A stretch of 46,226 bases of DNA from JAISGQ01 sp045604155. Lineage in GTDB: Bacteria; Bacillota; Clostridia; Oscillospirales; Acutalibacteraceae. Shown here piece by piece: positions 24,305 through 31,662 of the stretch. Where the stretch lies: contig JAZUNN010000051.1 of NCBI GenBank assembly GCA_045604155.1, positions 1 through 46,226 on the forward strand. Reading direction: 5' to 3'. Position numbers and translations under genes: made by a program. The notes beneath the pieces are model-generated. The model worked only from the letters and a program-made list of their open reading frames with translations. It searched no databases and was not told the DNA's origin. Each line of letters begins with the position of its first letter. Position 1 is the stretch's first letter.

Positions 24305-24796
24305 TCAAAAGAAGTTATGGAAGAACGTTACATAAGAGAAACAAAGCTTATACATGTGGTGATTGACAAAATCCAAAAAGAGGTTGCAGCAGCACAGAAT
24401 GATGTCGATACATATAAATCTGAGGTGGGCAAAAGTCTGCGAGGTGTCAGTAAATGGAATGCTGACCTGCTGCAGGAATTACTTAACGAGGCACAGAAAA
24501 AACTCTTATTAAAGCAAGGAGAATTGCAGGCTGCACAGAGAAAACTTGAAAACTGCACCCAGCGAAGACAAGAAATCCAGATGCAGTATGACGAGCTTGT
24601 GAGCTGGCCACAAATCTACCGCTCAAGCACGACCGAAGCCAAGAAGATGATTCTCTCAAAGCTTATTGAACGTGTCGAAGCAGGAAAAGGCGAAGAAGTA
24701 AGCAAATACAACATTAGCATTCATTTCAGAATCAGCTATGCTCAGTTCTGCGGATTAACCGATGATGCATCAAACATGAACTTTGAAAATGAATAG
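24275..24796 (+). pseudogene. C-terminal remnant of a large serine recombinase
   Basis: 173 codons. A long charged coiled-coil (about 18-115) is followed by STTEAKKMILSKLIERVEAGKG and a strand-rich end with SYAQFCGL, the usual tail of TnpX/TndX-type and phage-type large serine recombinases. The catalytic resolvase domain and DNA-binding recombinase domain are absent, and the first residues overlap the HsdR remnant. It is probably the integrase that once moved this element. Confidence 0.7.
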
Positions 24797-24799
24797 CAC

Positions 24800-24846
24800 A
24801 GCATAAAACAAGCGCCGCGTGATTTAACCAATCACACGGCGCTTGT
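24800..24846 (-). terminator. Terminator of tRNA-Ala
   Basis: On the minus strand, directly after the CCA end, ACAAGCGCCG-GTGATT and AATCAC-CGGCGCTTGT form a long stem (one mismatch) with a short loop, followed by TTTTATG. Confidence 0.8.
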
Positions 24847-24922
24847 TGGTGGACCCAAAGGGATTCGAACCCTCGACCTCCGCATTGCGAACGCGGCATT
24901 CTCCCAGCTGAACTATGGGCCC
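24847..24922 (-). tRNA. tRNA-Ala (anticodon CGC)
   Basis: 76 bases including the encoded CCA. Acceptor stem GGGCCCA pairs with TGGGTCC through a G3-U70 wobble, the identity element of alanine tRNAs. D-arm AGTTCAGCTGGGAGAAT, anticodon stem CCGCG/TGCGG with loop TTCGCAA (anticodon CGC, codon GCG), T-arm GAGGGTTCGAATCCCTT. It is complete and followed by a good terminator, so probably functional. It sits inside the inverted-repeat-bounded element that interrupts another alanine tRNA gene. Confidence 0.93.
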
Positions 24923-24999
24923 CTATATTAAATTTATTCTTAATTAAATGACAAAACTCAGGGAAGTAAACAAATTGGGCGTAAACTGCACTGTTCGGG

Positions 25000-25021
25000 C
25001 TCCCAGCTGAGCTATGAGCCC
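25000..25021 (-). pseudogene. tRNA-Ala 5' half at the right end of the element
   Basis: On the minus strand GGGCTCATAGCTCAGCTGGGAG is the 5' acceptor strand and D-arm of an alanine tRNA; the match stops at once after GGGAG, where the inverted-repeat arm begins. It complements the 3' halves at 23761 or 14879. Confidence 0.8.
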
Positions 25022-25102
25022 TTATTTGCAAAAGTAATTATATGCTTTGTCAAAAGCAAAGTCAACACCGCTGTTTTCATGCCAGTGTGCTGATCTGTAA
25101 TA

Positions 25103-25130
25103 TTGTTTTTTTATTTAATTATGATATAAT
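25103..25130 (+). promoter_or_regulatory. Promoter of the AraC-family gene
   Basis: TTGTTT (25103-25108), 16 bases, TATAAT (25125-25130). Confidence 0.55.
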
Positions 25131-25180
25131 AAGGCTGTGTTTATTATGGATCTTTTATTTCCCCAGGGCAGGTGACATAT

Positions 25181-26074
25181 ATGCAGTCAATGGAGCTCAG
25201 GTATTTTACAACAAACGAAAACTTTCCTTTCTTTATTCAGCACGGAATGCATGATAAAGACTTTTTTCTTCACAACCACAAGGATTTTACCGAACTTGTA
25301 ATTGTTCTTGAAGGGTCTGCGACCCACAATGTAAACGATGAAAAATATCATATCAGCTGCGGCGATGTATTTGTCATCGGCGGCGACACTGTACACGGAT
25401 ATACTGACCTGAAGGATTTTCATATTTACAACATTATGTTCAAGCCCGAGGCAATTAATTTTTCTCAATATGATATAACCAAATCCGTTGGATTCCATGC
25501 ACTTTTCCTTGTTGAGCCATACTTCAACAAAAATCATGGATTCAAAAACAAATTAAAGCTCTCCCCTTCTGATTTTCTTTCTATCAAGGCTCTTTCTGAC
25601 AGAATCCTTTCGGAATACTGCGCTGAAAAAGAAGGTCGAGAAACTATTGTCAATGCACTTTTCCTGTCCCTTGTTGTTGAACTTTCACGCCTTTACTCAG
25701 ACACCGACAAACACTCCGATAAATCAGTCAAAAATGACATTATCAACATAGCAAAAACCGCTTCATATATTGAAACACATTTCTCTCACGATATTACGGT
25801 TTCTTCCCTTGCGGCTCTGATACACTATTCCGAACGGCATTTTGCACGGCTTTTCAAGGAAACCTACGGTATGACGCCTGTTGATTATATTCTGTCAATA
25901 CGTCTGAAAAATGCCTGTGCCATGCTATCCGACACCAATCTTTCAATTTCTGAGATTGCATTGCAGAGCGGATATTCAGATAATAACTATTTCAGCCGTG
26001 TGTTCAAGAAGAAAATCGGCGTAACTCCTTCTCAGTTTCGCAGTATTAAAATTAATGATATCAATGGACATTAA
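25181..26074 (+). CDS. AraC-family transcriptional regulator with cupin sensor domain
   Basis: 297 residues from ATG 25181 (MQSMELRYF), with AGGTGA 5 bases upstream; a GTG at 25172 would overlap that site. The N-terminal half is a cupin-like AraC binding domain (HDKDFFLHNHKDFTELVIVLEGSATH...GDVFVIGGDTVHGY). The C-terminal about 100 residues are the two helix-turn-helix units (YIETHFSHDITVSSLAALIHYSERHFARLFKETYG and LSISEIALQSGYSDNNYFSRVFKKKIGVTPSQFR). Such regulators usually respond to sugars; the target genes are not evident, and the sugar importer 6.5 kb away is one candidate. Confidence 0.92.
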   Translation: MQSMELRYFTTNENFPFFIQHGMHDKDFFLHNHKDFTELVIVLEGSATHNVNDEKYHISCGDVFVIGGDTVHGYTDLKDFHIYNIMFKPEAINFSQYDITKSVGFHALFLVEPYFNKNHGFKNKLKLSPSDFLSIKALSDRILSEYCAEKEGRETIVNALFLSLVVELSRLYSDTDKHSDKSVKNDIINIAKTASYIETHFSHDITVSSLAALIHYSERHFARLFKETYGMTPVDYILSIRLKNACAMLSDTNLSISEIALQSGYSDNNYFSRVFKKKIGVTPSQFRSIKINDINGH

Positions 26075-26078
26075 TGCT

Positions 26079-26106
26079 AAAAGCCTCTGAAAACAGAGGC
26101 TTTTAT
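26079..26106 (+). terminator. Terminator of the AraC-family gene
   Basis: AAAAGCCTCTG/CAGAGGCTTTT with an AAAA loop, followed by ATTATT. Confidence 0.85.
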
Positions 26107-26122
26107 TATTCAGCAAAAAAGA

Positions 26123-26150
26123 AAAGCCCGAGGCTTTTGCCTCGGGCTTT
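26123..26150 (-). terminator. Terminator of the UgpC/MsmK gene
   Basis: Perfect 12-bp stem AAAGCCCGAGGC/GCCTCGGGCTTT with a TTTT loop; on the minus strand followed by TCTTTTTT. Confidence 0.88.
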
Positions 26151-26159
26151 GAAGTATCA

Positions 26160-27272
26160 TCAGTTGACGATGGTCTGCTCGGTTTCCTTGTTGAACAGGT
26201 GGATCTTGGAGTTGACGAATGCAACCTTGATGGTCTCGCCTGCCTTGGTCTTGGAAGTAGGAGCAACACGAGCGGTAATGGAGTTACCGGCAGCATTGAT
26301 GTAAAGGAAGGTCTCGTTACCCATAAGCTCGGTAACTTCGACGTCTGCGGTTACGCAGCTGTCCTTATATCTCTCGATGTACTCGGGCTCGTCGTGAACG
26401 TGCTCAGGACGGATACCGAGAACAACTTCCTTGCCGATGTACTCGTCGAGCTTGCCGCTGTTGTTCTTGGAAGCGGGAAGCTTGATTGCGAACTCGTTGA
26501 AGCAAGCATAGATGTTGTCATCACGCTTCTCAAGAGTTACATCGATGAAGTTCATCTGGGGAGAACCGATGAAGCCAGCAACGAACATATTGCAGGGCTT
26601 ATCATAAAGGAACTGGGGAGTATGAACCTGCTGAATGAGACCGTCCTTCATAACAACGATTCTGTCACCCATGGTCATAGCCTCGGTCTGGTCGTGGGTA
26701 ACGTAGATGAAGGTGGTACCCAGTCTCATGTGGAGCTTAGCAAGCTCGGTACGCATCTGTGCACGGAGCTTAGCATCGAGGTTGGAAAGGGGCTCGTCGA
26801 GGAGGAAGACCTTAGGCTCACGGACGATAGCACGACCGAGAGCAACACGCTGACGCTGACCACCGGAGAGAGCCTTGGGCTTTCTGTCGAGGAGGTGAGC
26901 TATATCAAGGATCTGAGCAGCCTCTTCTACGCGGCGCTTGATCTCATCTTTAGGATACTTTCTGAGCTTAAGACCGAATGCCATGTTATCGAAAACGGTC
27001 ATATGAGGATACAGAGCATAGTTCTGGAAAACCATTGCGATGTCTCTGTCTTTGGGAGCTACGTCGTTAACGAGGGTGTCGCCGATGTAGAGCTCACCGT
27101 CGGAGATCTCTTCGAGACCTGCGATCATACGAAGGGTGGTGGACTTACCGCAACCGGAAGGTCCAACAAGGATGATAAACTCCTTATCCTGAATCTCAAG
27201 ATTGAAGTCACTAACGGCCTCAACGCCGCCGGGGTAACGCTTGTAAATGTTTTTCAAGGTTACGCTTGCCAT
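26160..27272 (-). CDS. ugpC: Multi-sugar ABC importer ATPase, MsmK/UgpC family
   Basis: 370 residues. Walker A GPSGCGKST (about 37-45), signature ALSGGQRQRVALGRAI (about 133), Walker B VFLLDEPLSNLDA (about 155) and the C-terminal regulatory OB-type domain (about 235-370, with GIRPEHV and LMGNETFLY). The length and C-terminal domain are those of CUT1 sugar-importer ATPases. It is alone, with its own promoter, TAGGAGG ribosome site and terminator. MsmK-type ATPases commonly serve several importers, so it is the likely motor for the malEFG-type genes at 32.6-36.0 kb, which lack their own. GC-rich, highly biased codons suggest strong expression. Confidence 0.94.
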   Translation of the reverse strand: MASVTLKNIYKRYPGGVEAVSDFNLEIQDKEFIILVGPSGCGKSTTLRMIAGLEEISDGELYIGDTLVNDVAPKDRDIAMVFQNYALYPHMTVFDNMAFGLKLRKYPKDEIKRRVEEAAQILDIAHLLDRKPKALSGGQRQRVALGRAIVREPKVFLLDEPLSNLDAKLRAQMRTELAKLHMRLGTTFIYVTHDQTEAMTMGDRIVVMKDGLIQQVHTPQFLYDKPCNMFVAGFIGSPQMNFIDVTLEKRDDNIYACFNEFAIKLPASKNNSGKLDEYIGKEVVLGIRPEHVHDEPEYIERYKDSCVTADVEVTELMGNETFLYINAAGNSITARVAPTSKTKAGETIKVAFVNSKIHLFNKETEQTIVN

Positions 27273-27341
27273 AATTTTTGCCTCCTAATCATTACTCGGG
27301 CTGTCAAATCTTTGTACAACCCATGGCTTCTGCCGTATAAT

Positions 27342-27370
27342 ATAATAACAGAACAGATTTACATAAGCAA
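27342..27370 (-). promoter_or_regulatory. Promoter of ugpC/msmK
   Basis: Minus strand TTGCTT (27365-27370), 17 bases, TATTAT (27342-27347); start point near 27335 gives a leader of about 60 bases. Upstream at 27400-27436 lie TTGGT-N7-ACCAA and the palindrome GTCATTATGAC, possible regulator sites. Confidence 0.6.
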
Positions 27371-27486
27371 GTGTTCAAAGGTATAAATTTTGTCGCAATT
27401 ATTGGTCATGTTAACCAAAGTATGGTCATTATGACATTTATGCACCCCATATTTTGTGCGCATTTACAACAGACTATACTCTTGCT

Positions 27487-28194
27487 TTATTTCAGAAACA
27501 GTGAAATTTCTTCTTCTGTAAGCTCTCTGGAATCCCCTTCTGCAAGAGTTTCATCAAGCTTAAGTTCACCTATTGACACACGTCTGAGCCTGAGTACCTT
27601 CTTCCCTATTGCAGCTGCCATTCGTTTTACCTGATGGTATTTTCCTTCACATATGCTGATTTCAATAACATGATCGGTTCCATCTGCGACATTTACATAA
27701 CACGGCAGACATTTCTCTCCCCCGTCAATTGTCACGCCTTCTCTGAGTCTGTCCAGTTCTTCCTCTGTGGGAGTAAGATCAAGCCACGCTGTATATGTTT
27801 TGAATATCTTCTTTTTCGGAGATGTGACTCTGTGAGAAAAATCGCCGTCATCGGTGATTATCAGCAGACCCGTTGTATCCTTGTCAAGTCTTCCTACCGG
27901 TGCAAGACCTGCTCTTTTCAGATCATCCGGCACAAGATCAATAACCGTCTTCTGTGTGTTGTCGGTACTTGCAGACACACAGCCTTCCGGCTTATTGAGC
28001 ATGATATACACATACTTTTTATAAACAAGCTTTCTGCCGTCAATTATAATCTCTGTTTTCTCAGGATCTATTTTCTGATCTATTTTCTTTACGGGTCTGC
28101 CGTCTGCCAGCACTTTGCCGGTCCATATCAGCTTATGGACTTCCTTTCTGCTTATCGGGCTCTGTGAAGCGATTATCTTGTCGATTCTCTCCAT
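27487..28194 (-). CDS. rsuA: 16S rRNA pseudouridine synthase, RsuA family
   Basis: 235 residues from ATG 28194 (MERIDKIIASQSPISRKEV), with AAGGAAG upstream; the longer frame adds eight residues. An S4-like RNA-binding domain (about 1-60) is followed by the synthase domain with the catalytic aspartate in APVGRLDKDTTGLL (about 103) and the late motif EGKYHQVKRMAAAIGKKVLRLRR. Family members convert U516 of 16S rRNA. Confidence 0.93.
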   Translation of the reverse strand: MERIDKIIASQSPISRKEVHKLIWTGKVLADGRPVKKIDQKIDPEKTEIIIDGRKLVYKKYVYIMLNKPEGCVSASTDNTQKTVIDLVPDDLKRAGLAPVGRLDKDTTGLLIITDDGDFSHRVTSPKKKIFKTYTAWLDLTPTEEELDRLREGVTIDGGEKCLPCYVNVADGTDHVIEISICEGKYHQVKRMAAAIGKKVLRLRRVSIGELKLDETLAEGDSRELTEEEISLFLK

Positions 28195-28250
28195 TGTTCC
28201 ACTTCCTTTATTATGCATTGATTTTTCTCTGTAATTCAGAATTCTCCAAA

Positions 28251-29078
28251 CTATTCACAGCAAAGTTCAACAACGATGATTTCCGGACGGTTGTTGACTC
28301 TTAAAGGAATTATGCTGTTTCCAAGTCCTCTGCTCACTATCATGACAGTATCACCCTCGGTATATTTTCCTGAATCGTACTCAGGAAAAAAGCCCTGACC
28401 CGGTGCAACAACACCTCCGATAAAGGGAATACGAAACTGACCGCCATGGGCATGACCGGAAAAAACCATGTCAGCTCCGTATTTTTCATAAATGTCAATA
28501 TACTCAGGTCTGTGTGCAAGCAGGACTGTATATTCTTCGTTTTCCTCAATTATATTATCGATAACATATTCAAAATCATTCAGGAACACAGGATCATCAG
28601 CACCTGCAATAATTATGGACTCATCCCCTTTTTCGATTTTCATAAATCTGTTTTCAAGAAGGATGACTCCGGCATTTTCAAGCTCGCTTCTGAGCTTTTC
28701 ATATTCCGATCTGTTGTTGCCCTCATGATTGCCTGTAACATAATATACCGGTGCGATTTTTACCGCTTCTGCGGCAAAAGAAGAAGCAATGTCAACATCT
28801 GTCTTTTTGGAATCTATCATATCACCTGTTATTACAATAATATCGGGCTCTGTTCTTTTCAGCTTTTTTATCAGTCTGCTGTTGTTATTTCCGAATTCAG
28901 CATTATGAAGATCAGATATCTGGGCAATTCTGAATGAAGAAAACCCATCGGGAATTTCTTCGTCAGTCACCTTGATTTCTGTTATTTCAATGGAGTTATT
29001 CCCCCATATAAGCAATGCTGTCAGTCCTGCAAGGACGATAAGACATATGATTATTTTCAGACTCCGTCTTTTTTTCAC
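28251..29078 (-). CDS. Membrane-anchored metallophosphoesterase, YkuE/YaeI-like
   Basis: 275 residues from GTG 29078, supported by GAGGTG 8 bases upstream. An N-terminal membrane helix (about 8-28) is followed by a complete calcineurin-type site: QISDLHNAEFG (about 53), VITGDMID (about 83), YVTGNHE (about 113), LLAHRPEY (about 190) and FSGHAHGGQFRIP (about 210). The catalytic domain lies outside the membrane. Substrate unknown; related proteins act on phospholipid-type or nucleotide phosphodiesters. Confidence 0.88.
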   Translation of the reverse strand: MKKRRSLKIIICLIVLAGLTALLIWGNNSIEITEIKVTDEEIPDGFSSFRIAQISDLHNAEFGNNNSRLIKKLKRTEPDIIVITGDMIDSKKTDVDIASSFAAEAVKIAPVYYVTGNHEGNNRSEYEKLRSELENAGVILLENRFMKIEKGDESIIIAGADDPVFLNDFEYVIDNIIEENEEYTVLLAHRPEYIDIYEKYGADMVFSGHAHGGQFRIPFIGGVVAPGQGFFPEYDSGKYTEGDTVMIVSRGLGNSIIPLRVNNRPEIIVVELCCE

Positions 29079-29138
29079 TTTTTCTACACCTCACTGTCGG
29101 GTAGAATTCTATCATTTCTATACTTTAATTTCAAGACA

Positions 29139-29172
29139 GAAGACTCACAGCCCAAAACAGCTGTGAGTCTTC
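29139..29172 (-). terminator. Terminator of the DUF4830 gene
   Basis: GAAGACTCACAGC / GCTGTGAGTCTTC, 13-bp stem, short loop; followed by TGTCTTGAAATT on the minus strand. Confidence 0.7.
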
Positions 29173-29175
29173 CTT

Positions 29176-29772
29176 CTATTCATCATCTTCAGGCGGAATA
29201 TGGGAATTTTCAGGAATTGTTCCGCTCAATATTCTGTCCTGCTCCACCGGCAGAGAATATGCCTGTGCTATTACATCTTCGGTTTTTTCCGCATTTGCCT
29301 TTGCTGAAAAGCCGTGCATGAATCCATTGAGTGCGGTGGAGCATACATCTCCGCCTATCACCTTTCCGTTTCGCACCAGCATATTTATGTAAACCACATC
29401 TTCAGTTCCCGGATAGTTTGTTATTTCGTATGTCCAACGCTTTGCACGCTCTCCCTTGTATTTTGCAAGGTCAAATCCCTGCTCTATCTGTATTCTGTTG
29501 TAATTTTCATAAACATCGCCAAACTGTGTGGGAATTACAACCTCACGCACTTCGACAGGGTCATTCTTCACTTTCCAGCCAAACTGCTGTGCAAAATTCA
29601 ATCTTTCTTCATGAGTTTCTGCCTCAAGGCTGTAGCCCTGCTGTACGAGAAGTGATGTACTCTTCTCACCTTTTGGCCAGAGGACATAAACAATCGCTGC
29701 AACAAACAGAATTATTCCCACAATGAGCAGAATCAATTCCTTCTTTGATGTTTTAAAGGACCATATAAACAC
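29176..29772 (-). CDS. DUF4830 domain-containing membrane-anchored protein
   Basis: 198 residues starting at GTG 29772 (FIWSFKTSKKEL...), chosen because GGAGGCGG lies 8 bases before it; the upstream ATG at 29787 overlaps that site. One membrane helix (about 13-32) and a DUF4830-like external domain (about 40-160, HEERLNFAQQFGWKVKNDPVEVREVVIPTQF...). The end is acidic. Function unknown; common in clostridia. Confidence 0.8.
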   Translation of the reverse strand: MFIWSFKTSKKELILLIVGIILFVAAIVYVLWPKGEKSTSLLVQQGYSLEAETHEERLNFAQQFGWKVKNDPVEVREVVIPTQFGDVYENYNRIQIEQGFDLAKYKGERAKRWTYEITNYPGTEDVVYINMLVRNGKVIGGDVCSTALNGFMHGFSAKANAEKTEDVIAQAYSLPVEQDRILSGTIPENSHIPPEDDE

Positions 29773-29878
29773 GCTTACCGCCTCCATACAAGTTTTTGCT
29801 AATGTATATGCTCACGTATTTTTGTTAATGCATACATATTTTGCAATGTAAATCCATTTTTTATTAAGAATGGAATCA

Positions 29879-29907
29879 TTGAAATTCGATGCAATATATA
29901 TTATAAT
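29879..29907 (+). promoter_or_regulatory. Promoter of the CapA-like gene
   Basis: TTGAAA (29879-29884), 17 bases, TATAAT (29902-29907). Confidence 0.75.
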
Positions 29908-29936
29908 AATTTTACTAATTATTTGGAGGCTTAACC

Positions 29937-31604
29937 GTGTCTGATAATAACAACAGCCCAAAGCGCGGCTTTCTTGACCGTGTTCTTGGCTTTTTTGCAA
30001 ATATAATTATTTCCGTCCGTGGTTTATTCAAAAAGCTTTTCTCAAAGAAAAGGACTCTTACCACATCTGAGGACGGCAGCGGAAGACAATCTCTCGGACG
30101 TGTTCAGCGCACAAGCTCAGTCATCGCCGATTCAACCAGAAATCCCGGTCTTTCCGATGCTCACAGAACTCATAAAACTGCGTCCGCTTCACGTTCCATT
30201 ACAACTGCAAATCATGCAGGCGGACGAATTTTCTCCATTGACGGTGAGCAGAAATTCAAAAAGATTTTCACCATTGCCGCTTTCTCTGTCATCGGTATTG
30301 TCGGTATCGCTCTCATCATTGCAACCTTTACCACTTCAGGCGGTCCTTCTGAGGTAAAATCTCCTGTTGTAACCGAAGCTGCTGTGATCAATCCCAGCGA
30401 AACCGACTGCGCAGTGACCATAACCTTCGGCGGCTCTGTCAAGATGAACAACGAACTGCTTTCTGCCGCCCGAAACAGTAACGGCTATGATTTCAACAAC
30501 TACATTTCAGAGTTGAAGCCCGTTTTCAGTTCCGATATAAATTTCGTTTCACTTTACGGAAACGTTGCTTCGGACGATAAGCTCAATGTCAGCGGATTCA
30601 AGTATTCAAACTATCCTCCCGAGCTTCTCGATTCCCTTGCCAACATAGGCGTAACCCATATAATGAACGCCTCCGGCGATTCTCTTTCCCTCGGATATAA
30701 TGGTCTTAAAAACACCATGACCGAAATGGAAAAAAGAGGTATGAAGGCTGTGGGCACCTATCTTGACTCAGGCTCATCTGACAGTGTTTATGTCATAGAA
30801 CAGAATCACATCAAGATCGGTATCGGTGCTTATTACAGCCCGGGCAGCAGTGCATATTCAGCTGTCACCGCTGCACAGAATTCCGTCAGCATGACCGATG
30901 CCCAAAGAGAATATTGTGTAAATCAGTATCAGAGTTCGGGCATTTCTTCCGAAATTGAAAAGGACATTGCCGACATGAAGAAAGCCGGCGCTGAAATTAT
31001 TGTCATCATGCTCAACTGGGGCGGTGCTGATTCTACAAACTATACAGACGATAAAAGAAATTCCCTTGCCCAGGATCTTATTGACGCAGGTGCTGATATT
31101 GTAATCGGCACAGAACCTGATGCAGCTCAGAAAATCACCAAGAGAAAGCCTGACGGCGGTGATGAATATTCCTATGTTTTCTATTCCATGGGCAATCTCT
31201 TTGCTGATGCTGATTCCGGCAATACTGCAAAGAAATATTACAGCATGACCGCAACTTTTACCATCGAACGAAAAGCAGGCGAATCCAAAGCCAAAATCAC
31301 AAACACCGTCTGTAACCCCATATATATCCACCGTGACAGCACCTACAACACCGAAAACACCTATCTCAAGTATCGTGTCTTCCCTGCTGTAAAGTATTAT
31401 TCCCAGTCCGAAATGCCTGATTTCTTCACCTCCAACAGTCAGTGGAAGGCTTCAAAATCGGCATTCAACGCAATTCACGATTATGCGAAAAATGCAAACA
31501 ACTCTGTAAAATCTGACGGAGTCACAGTCGGAACATACGATTACCTTTATCCCAAGACAGAAACTGAGGAAAAAACCGCAGAAGGTTTCTCGGGAAGCAT
31601 TTAA
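29937..31604 (+). CDS. CapA/PgsA-like protein lacking the usual metal ligands
   Basis: 555 residues from GTG 29937 (GGAGG 7 bases upstream). A basic, serine-rich cytoplasmic region (about 1-115) precedes one membrane helix (about 118-138), then an extracellular domain that follows the CapA (poly-gamma-glutamate capsule, PGA_cap) fold order. The places where CapA enzymes carry metal-binding residues are changed: GD to FGG, NLE to LYGN, NNH to NASGD, HWG to NWG, GHHPH to GTEPD. The scaffold (SLGN-like SMGNLFAD, DAGADIVIG) remains. I infer a non-catalytic or altered CapA relative, perhaps binding a cell-wall polymer. Confidence 0.8.
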   Translation: MSDNNNSPKRGFLDRVLGFFANIIISVRGLFKKLFSKKRTLTTSEDGSGRQSLGRVQRTSSVIADSTRNPGLSDAHRTHKTASASRSITTANHAGGRIFSIDGEQKFKKIFTIAAFSVIGIVGIALIIATFTTSGGPSEVKSPVVTEAAVINPSETDCAVTITFGGSVKMNNELLSAARNSNGYDFNNYISELKPVFSSDINFVSLYGNVASDDKLNVSGFKYSNYPPELLDSLANIGVTHIMNASGDSLSLGYNGLKNTMTEMEKRGMKAVGTYLDSGSSDSVYVIEQNHIKIGIGAYYSPGSSAYSAVTAAQNSVSMTDAQREYCVNQYQSSGISSEIEKDIADMKKAGAEIIVIMLNWGGADSTNYTDDKRNSLAQDLIDAGADIVIGTEPDAAQKITKRKPDGGDEYSYVFYSMGNLFADADSGNTAKKYYSMTATFTIERKAGESKAKITNTVCNPIYIHRDSTYNTENTYLKYRVFPAVKYYSQSEMPDFFTSNSQWKASKSAFNAIHDYAKNANNSVKSDGVTVGTYDYLYPKTETEEKTAEGFSGSI

Positions 31605-31620
31605 AGCAAACAACCATAAG

Positions 31621-31656
31621 AAAAGGATCATGAGAAAAAACCTCATGATCCTTTTT
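31621..31656. terminator. Bidirectional terminator between converging genes
   Basis: Perfect 14-bp stem AAAAGGATCATGAG / CTCATGATCCTTTT, followed by T on plus and A-rich (T-rich in reverse) sequence on the other side. Confidence 0.88.
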
Positions 31657-31662
31657 AATTAT

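Larger units (their letters stand above)
14937..24999. mobile_element. Putative 10-kb genomic island in tRNA-Ala, serine-integrase type
   Basis: The left end is a tRNA-Ala 3' half (14879-14935); the right end is a tRNA 5' half (25000-25021). Directly inside the left half lies CGAACGGGTTAGTTTTTGCCC (14937-14957); directly inside the right half, inverted, lies CGAACAGTGCAGTTTACGCCC. They agree at 15 of 21 positions. Inverted half-sites at the two ends are expected for serine-integrase attP arms. Cargo: sigma/anti-sigma pair, Bce-like module, SDR, and a nested smaller remnant with a recombinase C-terminus. Boundaries are inferred. Confidence 0.5.
23815..24999. mobile_element. 1.2-kb integrated-element remnant with terminal inverted repeats
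   Basis: CCCAAACAGTGCAGTTCACG (23815-23834) and, inverted, CCCGAACAGTGCAGTTTACG (24999-24980) match at 18 of 20 positions. A tRNA 3' half lies outside the left arm and a tRNA 5' half (25000-25021) outside the right arm, so the element splits a tRNA-Ala gene. Inside are an HsdR C-terminus, a serine-recombinase C-terminus and an intact tRNA-Ala. Both junctions share GGGAG, compatible with a GA crossover core known for TnpX/TndX-type large serine recombinases. Confidence 0.65.

Noticed and set aside
26199..27386. A 395-codon frame opposite the UgpC/MsmK gene
   Set aside because: Strong codon bias in the real gene leaves its antisense free of stops. No ribosome site, no recognisable domain, and the minus-strand protein is unmistakable.
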